From Planctomycetota bacterium (lineage in GTDB: Bacteria > Planctomycetota > GCA-002687715), in contig NYSS01000177.1 in NCBI GenBank assembly GCA_002683135.1, positions 1 through 56,190 on the forward strand: 56,190 bases of DNA. Direction: 5' to 3'. Below the pieces are notes generated by a model, which worked only from the letters and a program-made list of their open reading frames with translations, was not told the DNA's origin and made no database searches. The first letter of the stretch is position 1. Each line of letters begins with the position of its first letter. Shown here piece after piece: positions 20,170 to 27,789 of this stretch. Position numbers and translations under genes: made by a program.

Positions 20170-20199
20170 TTGACTCAACTTCTGCGTCGCGCCTACAAT
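20170..20199 (+). promoter_or_regulatory. sigma-70-like promoter for the BON-domain gene
   Basis: TTGACT (20170-20175) and TACAAT (20194-20199) are separated by 18 bases, close to the vegetative consensus. Predicted transcription starts near 20206, giving a leader of about 35 bases with AGGA before the ATG at 20241. Confidence 0.6.
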
Positions 20200-20240
20200 C
20201 CCAACGACTATCACCTCGATTGGACTCCGAGGAACACCCC

Positions 20241-20969
20241 ATGGCCAGAAAGGCCACGCGCAAGGCCGGTCAGCCCAAAAAAACCGGCTCCGCAAGCTCC
20301 TCCCGGAAAAAGAGTTCCGGCAAGAGCCAAGGGGGCGGTGCCGCCTCCCGCGGCAAGGCCCAGGCCAAGAAGTCCGCGGCGAAGAAGGCTCCGATCAAAC
20401 GGAAGCCCAACGCCAAGGCGCGGCCGAGCGGGAAAGTCTCCGGCAAGGCGCCTGCTGTCCGGAGGTCCGCCAGCAAGAAGACCACCAAGCGCAGGGCAAC
20501 CAGGAGCAAGACAGGTCCTGCCCTCATGCTCGGCCACAACCGTGACGACCTCCACGGCGGTCGGATCATCGAGGAGCTGGACACCCGCCACGGAATTGAC
20601 GTGTCGACCATTGACGTCGGGATCCGAGACGGGAAGGCGAAGGTGCGCGGGCTTGTCTCGGACAAACATGAGCTTGCCGCGGTGCGCGAGACCATCGCCG
20701 AGGTCGGCGGCATCTCTGAGTTGGAGTACCTCGTGCAGATCGCGCCGGATCGTCGGGAGACTGATCGCGACCGGGCGCGGGAGATTCAGGACGTCATCGA
20801 TGGGGACGTCAACCTCCAGGCCGAGAACATCCAGGTGGCGTTCTTGAACAAGAAGGTGGTGCTTCGTGGCTCGGTCGCAAACTCCATGCACAAGGTTACG
20901 GCCGGCTTGCTCGCCTTGCGCCAGGATAGCGTCCAGCGCATCCGCAACCGGATCGTCGTCGTCGAGTAG
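20241..20969 (+). CDS. histone H1-like basic tail fused to two BON domains
   Basis: 242 residues. Residues 1-91 are a disordered Lys/Arg/Ala/Ser-rich tail with repeated KK, AKK and SKK pairs, like histone-H1/HctB-type bacterial nucleoid tails. Two BON-like units follow, about 107-167 ([19 protein letters not shown] to LEYLVQI) and about 180-242 ([21 protein letters not shown] to IRNRIVVVE), each with the beta-alpha-beta-beta pattern and a central G of VRGLV or LRGSV. No signal peptide or membrane segment is seen, so it is probably cytoplasmic. BON domains usually bind membranes or phospholipids, and the basic tail suggests nucleic-acid contact. The start is chosen at 20241 because sequence upstream is the antisense of leuS. 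Confidence 0.75.
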   Translation: MARKATRKAGQPKKTGSASSSRKKSSGKSQGGGAASRGKAQAKKSAAKKAPIKRKPNAKARPSGKVSGKAPAVRRSASKKTTKRRATRSKTGPALMLGHNRDDLHGGRIIEELDTRHGIDVSTIDVGIRDGKAKVRGLVSDKHELAAVRETIAEVGGISELEYLVQIAPDRRETDRDRAREIQDVIDGDVNLQAENIQVAFLNKKVVLRGSVANSMHKVTAGLLALRQDSVQRIRNRIVVVE

Positions 20970-20977
20970 ATCAGGGG

Positions 20978-22075
20978 CTAAGCGCCCTCTGAGGCCTCGC
21001 TCTCGTGTCGCTTCGCGGCGTGTTCGGTAGCGCGCGCAACGGCCGCGTCGAGGTTGCCCTCAGTGGCCGAGAAATCCTGCTCGGTAGACCGCCCATAGGC
21101 CGCGAGCGCCGCCGTTCGGACCTCGGCATCCTGATCGGCGAGATGGGCCACGAGGCGGGTCGCCGCATTGCGACCCTCTAATTCTACGAGCAGGCCGCAG
21201 GCGACAGCTCGCAGCTTCGGATCCTCGTCTGTCAGGCCGTCCGTCACGGAGGATAGGACTTGCGCATCACCGGTCCGAACGAGGGCGGACAGGGCCGCCG
21301 GACGCCCGCCCGACGCCTTGTCTGCGATCATGGCGATCAACCGAGCTGGCAGCCGCGGGTCGTGCCGGGCCATCAGCGCATCGGTCACGATCCCTACGGT
21401 CTTCGCGCTCCCACTGCGCAGCCCCCGCAGCAACAACCGCTGGGCGTCCGGTCCCCCGATCTGCCCAACCGCGCAGGCGGCCCCACCACGCACCTCCTGG
21501 CTCGCCGTGTCATCTTCGATGACCCGGGCGAGCACCGGCATTGCAGCGGCGTCACCGATGCCGCCAAGGGCCTCGCATGCCTTTCGGCGGAGCTCGTCGT
21601 CCTCACCGATACGACCGACCCAGCGCGCCAGCAACGGGATGCTCCGCGTATCTCCTGACGAACGCAGCGTGTCGACGATCGCCTTCTTCACCTCGGGATG
21701 TTCACTGTCCTTGCTATCGAGCAAGCGCTCCATACCTTCCGCGTCTCGGAGCTGACCGATCGCAACGGCGCCGAGCGCGCGCACGTGGAGTGAGGGGTGA
21801 TCGAGAGAGCGACGCACTTGGGCTCGAAACCCGGACCGCTCGCGCTCTGCGATGAGATACAGGGCGATACCCTGGAGGGCGAATGAGGTGTGATCGAGTA
21901 GACGTTCGATCAGGCCGTCAAGGACCTCACCTGTCAGGCCTGACGCGACCTTCACGGCGGGCCCAGACCAGAGCGGCTCTTTTTGCCGGTCTGAATACCA
22001 GGGAAGACTCCAGCGCTCCTCAAGGGTTTCACGCTGCGCTTCAAACTCGAGGTAAAGGGTGTCCGCGGACTGCAT
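20978..22075 (-). CDS. HEAT-repeat protein
   Basis: 365-residue helical-repeat protein with no signal peptide. From about residue 65 to 345 there are roughly seven to eight HEAT/PBS-lyase-like repeats, recognisable as VRALGAVAIGQLRD, LRRKACEALGGIGD, VRGGAACAVGQIGG, LRAVACGLLVELEG and VRTAALAAYGRS. Such proteins serve as binding scaffolds; no partner or enzyme domain is evident. ATG 22075 is used, although a GTG immediately precedes it. The stop faces the BON-gene stop with eight bases between. It follows the eboE-like gene on the same strand by 105 bases and could share its transcript. Confidence 0.8.
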   Translation of the reverse strand: MQSADTLYLEFEAQRETLEERWSLPWYSDRQKEPLWSGPAVKVASGLTGEVLDGLIERLLDHTSFALQGIALYLIAERERSGFRAQVRRSLDHPSLHVRALGAVAIGQLRDAEGMERLLDSKDSEHPEVKKAIVDTLRSSGDTRSIPLLARWVGRIGEDDELRRKACEALGGIGDAAAMPVLARVIEDDTASQEVRGGAACAVGQIGGPDAQRLLLRGLRSGSAKTVGIVTDALMARHDPRLPARLIAMIADKASGGRPAALSALVRTGDAQVLSSVTDGLTDEDPKLRAVACGLLVELEGRNAATRLVAHLADQDAEVRTAALAAYGRSTEQDFSATEGNLDAAVARATEHAAKRHESEASEGA

Positions 22076-22180
22076 CACGGTTTTCCAGGGCTATGCGATT
22101 TTCGGGGTCGTGCTTGCCTGCGTCAAGGCAGTCTACGGTCTTCGGCCGCACGGAGAGTGTTGAACACCCATCCGCGCGCC

Positions 22181-23410
22181 CTACGAGTCCGCTGCGGAGA
22201 GAAGGCGAGACCGGGCGAACGCCAATTCTTGTTCCAGGCTGTCGACCAGCGGCATTTCATCGCCCAACCCGTCGGGCATCACGTCGAAGGTGTAGGTTTC
22301 GACCTCCAGGTGTCGCGTAGAGCGACGGATCTGCTCGCGATGCAGTATGTCTTGCAGTGATGCCTGAGTCGTATGCAGGGGCCGGATCGATGGTAGGTGG
22401 ATGGGGACATGGAAGTGGCAGCGGGCCGCGTGGACTGGCCCTGAGGTCGCATCTAGCCAGGCAGCAAAGTTGCCGAGGTCATCGAAGCGAATGACCCTGC
22501 GCCTGCCGTCCAGCACGACCACCTGGTGCAGGAAGCGGGCCTCGTCGAAGGCGAGCAGGCGGCGCAGGCCCTCAGGGTTTTCGCGCGGCGCGCGCAGCTC
22601 CAGCGCACACGACAACTGGATCTTCCCCACCGAGATGCCCGCGCGCTCCAGCCGCTCCAGCCCATACGGCCCGTCTTCATGCTCGACTGCCAGATGGCAG
22701 GCGTCGTAACAAACGCCGACATGACGGCGTAACTGATCCACGCCGGCGTGGCCGTCGACCGTCTCCAGCCCAGCCCCGAGAGGCCACAAGAACTCTTCAA
22801 ACCAGGCGACGGTCTCCGCGGTGGTCTCCAGGACGCAGAGGGGCTCGGGCTCGAGACATAACTGGATCCGTCGCCCCGACGACGCCTCGAGAAGCGCGAG
22901 GCTGTGCGCCACGTCGGCGATCATCCTCGCCCCAGCTTCCCGAAGAGGGAGGGTCGATTCATCAGTCTTGGCGGCGACCCATCCGAGCGGCACGGTGGAC
23001 AGGGTCCCAAACGGATCCTCGTCATCCAGAAGGCGAGCCAGCACGCGGGCCGCCGCGACCGTGTATGCGGCACGCGCAGCCTGTGACCAGTCTGGGCGGT
23101 AGACCGCGTCCTTGACGACGGGCGCGTGGAACGCGCCCTGAGGGAAGACGTTGAGCGTGTACGCGACAAAGTTTTCTCGCCGGAGGAATTCCCTGAACGC
23201 CTCCTCTGCGGCACGGTCCTGGTCCAGTTCGTTCACCGCGGCCTCGCCGAGCCGCAGCCCGAGGGCGAAGCGCCCCGCGCCAAAGCGGTCACGCAACGGG
23301 ACCGCCCAGCGCCCGAGGTCATCCACTACTTCGCTTACGGACTCCCCTTGATGCACGTTGGTGCAATACGACAGCAGGCGTCGCTCCTGCCCCTCTCCGT
23401 CAATGATCAT
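22181..23410 (-). CDS. eboE: EboE-like TIM-barrel protein
   Basis: About 409 residues, matching the EboE family (xylose-isomerase-like TIM barrel of the ebo metabolite-traffic cluster). Recognisable segments are LLSYCTNVHQGES at the start, FALGLRLGEAAV, YTLNVFPQGAFHAPVVKDAVYRPDW, LSTVPLGWVA, LCLEPEPLCVLE, VGVCYDACHLAVE and CHFHVPIHLP. In cyanobacteria and algae EboE acts with a UbiA-like prenyltransferase and a sugar-phosphate cyclase, and the cluster has been linked to moving a product to the periplasm. Here those partners are absent; the only other ebo-type gene visible is the eboF-like one 15 kb away. ATG 23410 is preceded by an in-frame GTG. Name by motif recall, not by search. Confidence 0.78.
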   Translation of the reverse strand: MIIDGEGQERRLLSYCTNVHQGESVSEVVDDLGRWAVPLRDRFGAGRFALGLRLGEAAVNELDQDRAAEEAFREFLRRENFVAYTLNVFPQGAFHAPVVKDAVYRPDWSQAARAAYTVAAARVLARLLDDEDPFGTLSTVPLGWVAAKTDESTLPLREAGARMIADVAHSLALLEASSGRRIQLCLEPEPLCVLETTAETVAWFEEFLWPLGAGLETVDGHAGVDQLRRHVGVCYDACHLAVEHEDGPYGLERLERAGISVGKIQLSCALELRAPRENPEGLRRLLAFDEARFLHQVVVLDGRRRVIRFDDLGNFAAWLDATSGPVHAARCHFHVPIHLPSIRPLHTTQASLQDILHREQIRRSTRHLEVETYTFDVMPDGLGDEMPLVDSLEQELAFARSRLLSAADS

Positions 23411-23443
23411 CACCCGGATTCTATCGAACCCAGGCGAAGAACA

Positions 23444-23926
23444 TCACGTGCTCTGCCCGGAGGCGCGGGCATGAGGATGGGAGGGAGCCTCCTCTCCACG
23501 CGCCGGGCGGCATCTCGCAGGAGACTCGCGTTGGGCAACACTCCGGCGCAGCTCGATTGCTGTACGTCGCGTCGTCGGGGCTCGACCCGTTCCCCTCAAC
23601 GGGAGCATCGGCGGTGGCCGGCGTCCAGTCGAGGGGGACCTGTGCGGCGCAGTGGCATCGTGCATGGCTCGGCTAAGGGCTGCGACCGCCAACACCGGGT
23701 CCTCGGGACGCTCCGTGATGAGGGCCCGCGCTCGCTCGCCTTCGATCACCACGTCCCCGGAGCCATCCGTTTGAGGAGGCGCAGCGCTGGCTGATGCCAT
23801 TGCCTTGGCTGAGGCGCGGAGCGACCTCGCCCAATTCCTCAGCCATCCCACCGTCGGCGTACGTGCTCGAAAATCCGCATCCATGTCCCTTTTGATCGCC
23901 GGGGAGCCCATGATTGAGGACAACAT
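23444..23926 (-). CDS. possible small hypothetical protein (doubtful)
   Basis: An open frame of 160 residues lies 34 bases upstream of the eboE-like gene on the same strand. Its middle part (about residues 35-95: Ala-rich helix, DVVIEGERARALI, PEDPVLAVAALSRAMHDA) looks protein-like, but the last third is Arg/Pro-rich low-complexity sequence and third-codon-position GC is lower than in neighbouring genes. No domain is recognised. It may be a real short gene, a decayed gene, or chance. Otherwise the 630 bases between eboE and the next gene hold nothing I can name. Confidence 0.22.
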   Translation of the reverse strand: MLSSIMGSPAIKRDMDADFRARTPTVGWLRNWARSLRASAKAMASASAAPPQTDGSGDVVIEGERARALITERPEDPVLAVAALSRAMHDATAPHRSPSTGRRPPPMLPLRGTGRAPTTRRTAIELRRSVAQRESPARCRPARGEEAPSHPHARASGQST

Positions 23927-24044
23927 GCGCTATACCGGGGATCGCCGCTCCGTCAGTTCTCGGCATCTCCCGTTGAGCGCGGCTCAGAACGACCTAGAAT
24001 CGCGGCCGTCACCCTACGGCCCGATCCAAAGTGGAGGAACCAGC

Positions 24045-25031
24045 ATGAAATCCCGACCTCGCGTGCTTCAGGTGGGGCTCGGTCCTATCGGACGCGACAC
24101 GGCCCGTCGGGCAGCCGCCCGGGGCTATGAGGTGGTCGGCGCCGTCGACATCGATCCGTCCATGGGCGGACAATCCCTCTCGGAAATCCTCGAAACCGAC
24201 ATCCCGGGGGAGGTGGTTGGCAGCGTAGAGGACGCCCTGGAAGCGTTCGCGATGGACGCGGCCCTGGTCACGACCGTCTCGGACTTGGACAAGGTCGTGC
24301 CCGACTGCGAGACCTTGCTGCAAGGTGGCGTAGCGGTGATCAGCACGTGCGAGGAGATGGCCTACCCACTGCACACCCAGCCCGACGCCACCGGACGTCT
24401 CGACGAGGCGGCCAAAGCGGGCGGCGTCGCGTGCCTCGGGACGGGGATCAACCCGGGGTTCGTGCTCGACTTGCTCCCGGCGCTGGTCTCCGCGCCCCTC
24501 GATCGTGTGGAGACCGTGCGGGCGTGGCGGGTGGTTGATGCGGGGACGCGCCGCGGCCCCCTACAAAAGAAGGTCGGCGCGGGGCTCACGGAGGAGGAAT
24601 TCCACGCTCGGGTGAAGGGCGGCAGCTTCGGCCACCGCGGCTTCATGGAGTCGCTCCACATGGTCTGCGATGCGTTCGACGTGGACCCGCGCGGAGCCAC
24701 CACGTTCATCCGACCGGTCATCTGCGACGCGGACATCGACACGGGCGTCGTGAAAGTGAAGGCAGGGCAGGTCGCCGGAATCCACCAGGGTGCGGAAGAT
24801 CGCGAAGGCAAGGTGGTCCTCGATCTGAAGATGTATGTAGGTGCCAAGGAACCGGGCGATCGGGTGGAGCTGGCTGGAGACCCCCCCATCAAGGTTCAGG
24901 TGGAAGGTGGTTACATGGGTGATGTCGCCACCTGTGCCATCGCGCTCAACGCGGTCCCCGCCGTGCTGCGCGCAGCGCCGGGTTTCCGCACGATGCTAGA
25001 TCTCCCGGCTCTGCCGGCCCCGAGGGGCTAA
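24045..25031 (+). CDS. dihydrodipicolinate-reductase-like NAD(P) dehydrogenase
   Basis: 328 residues with an N-terminal Rossmann fold (VLQVGLGPIGRDTARRAAARG near 6-26, then AVDIDPSMGG) and a C-terminal half of the kind seen in 2,4-diaminopentanoate dehydrogenase and other dihydrodipicolinate-reductase-like proteins (GTGINPGFVLDLLP near 140-153, GHRGFMESLHMV, GGYMGDVATCAIALNAVPAVL). It is probably not the lysine-pathway DapB itself, which is shorter and has a different HHxxK region. Likely an amino-acid or imine dehydrogenase of unknown substrate. GTGGAGGAACC is well spaced before the ATG at 24045; the open frame extends upstream without conserved sequence. Monocistronic by layout. Confidence 0.82.
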   Translation: MKSRPRVLQVGLGPIGRDTARRAAARGYEVVGAVDIDPSMGGQSLSEILETDIPGEVVGSVEDALEAFAMDAALVTTVSDLDKVVPDCETLLQGGVAVISTCEEMAYPLHTQPDATGRLDEAAKAGGVACLGTGINPGFVLDLLPALVSAPLDRVETVRAWRVVDAGTRRGPLQKKVGAGLTEEEFHARVKGGSFGHRGFMESLHMVCDAFDVDPRGATTFIRPVICDADIDTGVVKVKAGQVAGIHQGAEDREGKVVLDLKMYVGAKEPGDRVELAGDPPIKVQVEGGYMGDVATCAIALNAVPAVLRAAPGFRTMLDLPALPAPRG

Positions 25032-25435
25032 CGGGGGTGCGGGTGTAGGCCCCGCGGAGATCAAGACCTCGGGGGCCGCTGCGCGAGTGATTCAGCGCAG
25101 GCAAAAAGGAGCCCCCGAAGAAAGACGCCCACCAATGGTCTTGCGATCAGCCATCCACAAGACCTTCACATCAGTCCTTCTCCGGGGGTTATCCCGTCGA
25201 GCGCCACTTGTGCGCCCGTCTACCTATAGAGCGGCTGCTAAGGCGCTTTCATGTCAATTTTTAAAATTCTGCCGTGTCTAAACCACCCCAGGAGGCCCTA
25301 AAAGGCGAAGAGCCAACTGGTTGCGGAGCCAACGGGAGCCCAAATAAGTGGCGTTCGAATCAGCCCACGGAAATCCGCCCCGGGGGCCCTATTCCCAGGC
25401 GTTATCTCCTGAGGCCGGCAGACGCCATTGCTGGA
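25032..25435. other. intergenic stretch with strong inverted repeats
   Basis: About 400 bases between the dehydrogenase and queG stop codons with no supported gene. It contains a hairpin CTGCGC/GCGCAG (near 25078-25100), the nested structure described separately at 25103-25188, an AT-rich patch (25254-25270) and, near 25353-25361, a GTTCGAATC that resembles a tRNA T-loop without the other arms. Confidence 0.55.
25103..25188 (-). ncRNA. candidate structured RNA or complex terminator
   Basis: CCCCCGAAGAA (25112-25122) pairs with TTCTCCGGGGG (25178-25188), ten Watson-Crick pairs and one G-U-type pair, and inside it GGTCTTG (25137-25143) pairs perfectly with CAAGACC (25158-25164). Read on the minus strand the outer stem is followed by CTCC and five T (25107-25103), like an intrinsic terminator. 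A minus-strand TTGACA (25257-25252) and TATAGG (25228-25223) lie upstream but are 23 bases apart, too far for a normal promoter. It may be the end of queG transcripts or an independent small RNA. No known RNA family is recognised. Confidence 0.35.
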
Positions 25436-26548
25436 TCAGCCAGCGTCCTGCGCGTCTTGGAGCGCCGCCGTCGCCTCGTCGCGTACCCAGGGGTCCGACT
25501 CTTCCCCGAGGAGGCGCTCCAGGTCGTCCACCTCGCCCAGCCGCCCGGCCGCCCAGGCAGCGTGCCCTCTGACGAGGGGCTCCGCGTGCCTCAGGAGGGT
25601 GAGGACCGGCGGCAGCAGGGCCCGGTCCATTGAGCAACCGGCGGCCACCAGAACGTTTCGCAGGAAGCCGTGATACCCGGCCCGTTTCACCGGGGAGTGC
25701 CGAAAGCGTTGGCGCCATTCTTCGATGCTGAGGCCAAGCCAGGTGCCGAGCCCGGTGTCCCGAGCCCCTGGTCGCGCCGCGAGGGCATGAGGCGGCGCCG
25801 CCTTCGCGAATCGGTTCCACGGACAGACCTGCTGACAATCGTCGCATCCAAAGATTCGGTTGCCGACCTGAGGGCGCAGCTCCCGCGGGATAGGCCCCTT
25901 CAGCTCGATCGTGAGGTAACTGATGCAGCGACGCGCGTCGAGGACGTAGGGCTGGACGATCGCACCCGTCGGGCAAGCTGGAATGCAATCCGTGCAGACC
26001 CCACAACGATCCACCTCCTGAGGCCCGGTAGGCTCGAGTTCTGCGGACACCAGCAACAACCCGAGGAAGAGATAGGACCCCCGTTCTCGGTCGATGAGAT
26101 TGGTGTGCCGCCCGACCCATCCCAGGCCGGCCCGGGCCGCGATGAGCTTCTCGTTCAAGGGCCCGGTGTCGACGAAGGCGCGGGTGGCGAGGCCAGGCTC
26201 GACGGCCCTCACCAGATCCGCCGCCCGGATCAACCGCTCCTTGAGCACCTCGTGGTAATCATCCCCGAGGGCATACCGACTGATGTTCCCGACGCTCGGG
26301 TCGGACGAGGGCGGCACGCTCTCGCCATACTCAAGCGCGGCAACCACGACGCTTCGGTACTCCGGGAATCCACTCTTCGGATCTGCCTTCACCGGCGCGT
26401 GCCGCTCGAGGTAGCCCATCTCCCCGTGCATGCCCGCGTCTATCCACTCGGCGTATCCGTCGTCGCCGGCCATCGAGAGGGGCAGACATCCGACGCGGTC
26501 GAAACCCGCCTCTAAGACCGCGGTCAAAATCCGTTGACGAAGCTCCAC
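25436..26548 (-). CDS. queG: epoxyqueuosine reductase
   Basis: 370-residue cobalamin- and iron-sulfur-dependent enzyme of the last step of queuosine tRNA modification. Start segment VGCLPLSMAG, active-site FVDTGPLNEKLIAARAGLGWVGRHTNLI near 127-155, first ferredoxin-type cluster motif CGVCTDCIPACPTGAI near 186-201, CISYLTIE, and second motif GCDDCQQVCPWN near 240-251. The tail (about 300-360) has HEAT-like repeats typical of QueG (VRGHAAWAAGRLGE, VRDEATAALQDA). The start is a GTG at 26548 without a clear Shine-Dalgarno; it is divergent from the TetR gene with 61 bases between them. No other queuosine genes are in the window. Confidence 0.94.
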   Translation of the reverse strand: MELRQRILTAVLEAGFDRVGCLPLSMAGDDGYAEWIDAGMHGEMGYLERHAPVKADPKSGFPEYRSVVVAALEYGESVPPSSDPSVGNISRYALGDDYHEVLKERLIRAADLVRAVEPGLATRAFVDTGPLNEKLIAARAGLGWVGRHTNLIDRERGSYLFLGLLLVSAELEPTGPQEVDRCGVCTDCIPACPTGAIVQPYVLDARRCISYLTIELKGPIPRELRPQVGNRIFGCDDCQQVCPWNRFAKAAPPHALAARPGARDTGLGTWLGLSIEEWRQRFRHSPVKRAGYHGFLRNVLVAAGCSMDRALLPPVLTLLRHAEPLVRGHAAWAAGRLGEVDDLERLLGEESDPWVRDEATAALQDAQDAG

Positions 26549-26574
26549 CCGGGGAGTGTAGCGCCCCCCCGCCC

Positions 26575-26602
26575 TTGCCTTTTACCCTCTCCGCTATACA
26601 AT
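26575..26602 (+). promoter_or_regulatory. promoter of the tetR-hcr operon, likely leaderless
   Basis: TTGCCT (26575-26580) and TACAAT (26597-26602) are spaced by 16 bases. Initiation seven to eight bases downstream would fall on 26609-26610, which is the start codon of the TetR gene; no Shine-Dalgarno is present. The mRNA is therefore probably leaderless. Confidence 0.6.
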
Positions 26603-26621
26603 CTGAACGATGGTTCATATT
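26600..26621. promoter_or_regulatory. putative TetR operator over the start site
   Basis: TGAAC (26604-26608) and GTTCA (26613-26617) form a perfect inverted repeat around a four-base centre. Symmetry resumes one base further out (AAT at 26600-26602 with ATT at 26619-26621). The dyad covers the predicted transcription start and the first codons of the TetR gene, a classic position for autorepression. Confidence 0.5.
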
Positions 26622-27260
26622 TCAAAGAGCCGGGTCCGGGACCGCCGACGAGAGATTCTCCGCGCCGCGTCCCACGTGTTCCGCGTTCGCGGCTTTCACG
26701 CCGCAGGAATGCGTGACATCGCCAACGAACTCGGAATCGCGGTGGGGAAGCTCTATTACTGGTTCGAGAACAAGCAGGAGCTCCTCGCGTTCTGCCAGGA
26801 AGACTGCCTCACTGCGCTCCTCCGCATGGCGACTCGGACACGCGCATTGAACGTCGCCGACTCGACCCGTCTCTGGCACCTCGTCGTAGGTCACCTTCGT
26901 TGCCTCAACGAATGGACCCCCGGTTCGTTGGCGCACCTCGAGGTCGAGAGCCTGGTGGAGCCACACCGTGAACGCATCCAGGCGCTCCGAGATCAGTACG
27001 AGGATCGCGTCCGCGCTGTCGTGTCGGACGGCGTCCGATCCGGTGACTTCCGACCGGAGGTCGATGCCAAGGTCGCGTCGCTCTGCGTCCTGGGTGCCAC
27101 CAACTGGAGCGTCAAGTGGTTTCGGTCCGGGGGAGCCCTGCCGCTGAACAAGATCGGGGACGCGTTCGCAGATCAGCTCGTACGCGGCCTCGTCGTTGAC
27201 CCGCAAACCTGGTCCCCACCGACGGATGATCCATTCTCTGGAGACGACAGCGATGACTGA
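26610..27260 (+). CDS. TetR/AcrR family regulator of the hcr-type operon
   Basis: 216-residue regulator. Residues about 10-60 form the TetR helix-turn-helix (ILRAASHVFRVRGFHAAGMRDIANELGIAVGKLYYWFENKQELL, seen in parts), with a TetR C-terminal ligand-binding helical domain of the fatty-acid/acyl-CoA-responding size after it. Acyl-CoA or aromatic-CoA sensing would suit its place in front of a hydroxybenzoyl-CoA-reductase-type operon, but that is inference. It overlaps the next gene by eight bases, so it is co-transcribed with the enzyme genes rather than set apart. The acidic tail (DDPFSGDDSDD) is unusual. Confidence 0.9.
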   Translation: MVHISKSRVRDRRREILRAASHVFRVRGFHAAGMRDIANELGIAVGKLYYWFENKQELLAFCQEDCLTALLRMATRTRALNVADSTRLWHLVVGHLRCLNEWTPGSLAHLEVESLVEPHRERIQALRDQYEDRVRAVVSDGVRSGDFRPEVDAKVASLCVLGATNWSVKWFRSGGALPLNKIGDAFADQLVRGLVVDPQTWSPPTDDPFSGDDSDD

Positions 27261-27789
27261 TCACGTGACGGCCACCTATCGCGTGAACGGCGAGGAGCGA
27301 ACCGTCGCCCACCCCGCACATCACACACTCCTCGAAGTGCTGCGTGAGGCGTGCGGCCTGACCGGCACCAAGCACGGCTGCGAACTTGGCGAATGCGGCG
27401 CCTGCACCGTCCTCGTCGACGGGGAACCACAGCTCTCCTGTCTCGTCCTCGCGCGCGAAGTGGACGGGGCGTCCGTCGACACCGTGGAGGGACTCGAGGG
27501 GGCCGAACTGCATCCGCTCCAGGCGACCTTCGCCGACCTCGGCGCCGCCCAGTGTGGCTACTGTACGCCGGGCATCCTCATGGTCGCCAAGGCTCTCCTC
27601 GACCGCAAAGCAGCCCCCACCCGGGCCGAGGTGACCGAAGCGCTCAGCGGCAACCTCTGTCGTTGTACCGGATACATAAAGATCCTCGAGGCCGTCGAAT
27701 GGGCTGGCGCTTTGTGTCGCGGCGAACACGAAGCGCGCCCTGCAGACGCATCACTGTACGGCGTCTGCGAGGGGAGGCCCCATGTCTGA
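27253..27789 (+). CDS. hcrC: molybdenum hydroxylase [2Fe-2S] subunit, HcrC-like
   Basis: 178-residue small subunit of the xanthine dehydrogenase family. Residues about 1-80 are a plant-type ferredoxin domain with CELGECGACTVLVDGEPQLSC (in two parts, CELGECGACT and QLSC). The second domain has the helical-bundle cluster motif CGYCTPGIL and CRCTGY. In 4-hydroxybenzoyl-CoA reductase this subunit relays electrons from the FAD/[4Fe-4S] subunit to the molybdopterin. ATG 27253, with GGAGA before it, overlaps the TetR stop. The last 20 residues or so have no counterpart in short relatives. Overlaps hcrA by eight bases. Confidence 0.9.
   Translation: MTDHVTATYRVNGEERTVAHPAHHTLLEVLREACGLTGTKHGCELGECGACTVLVDGEPQLSCLVLAREVDGASVDTVEGLEGAELHPLQATFADLGAAQCGYCTPGILMVAKALLDRKAAPTRAEVTEALSGNLCRCTGYIKILEAVEWAGALCRGEHEARPADASLYGVCEGRPHV

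Noticed and set aside
24045-25031. Lysine-pathway dapB
   Set aside because: Too long (328 versus about 270 residues) and lacking the DapB catalytic His-His-x-x-Lys region; the C-terminal half fits the diaminopentanoate-dehydrogenase-like group.
25353-25361. GTTCGAATC resembling a tRNA or tmRNA T-loop
   Set aside because: The flanking bases do not form a five-pair T stem, and no acceptor, D or anticodon arm, tag reading frame or CCA end could be found.
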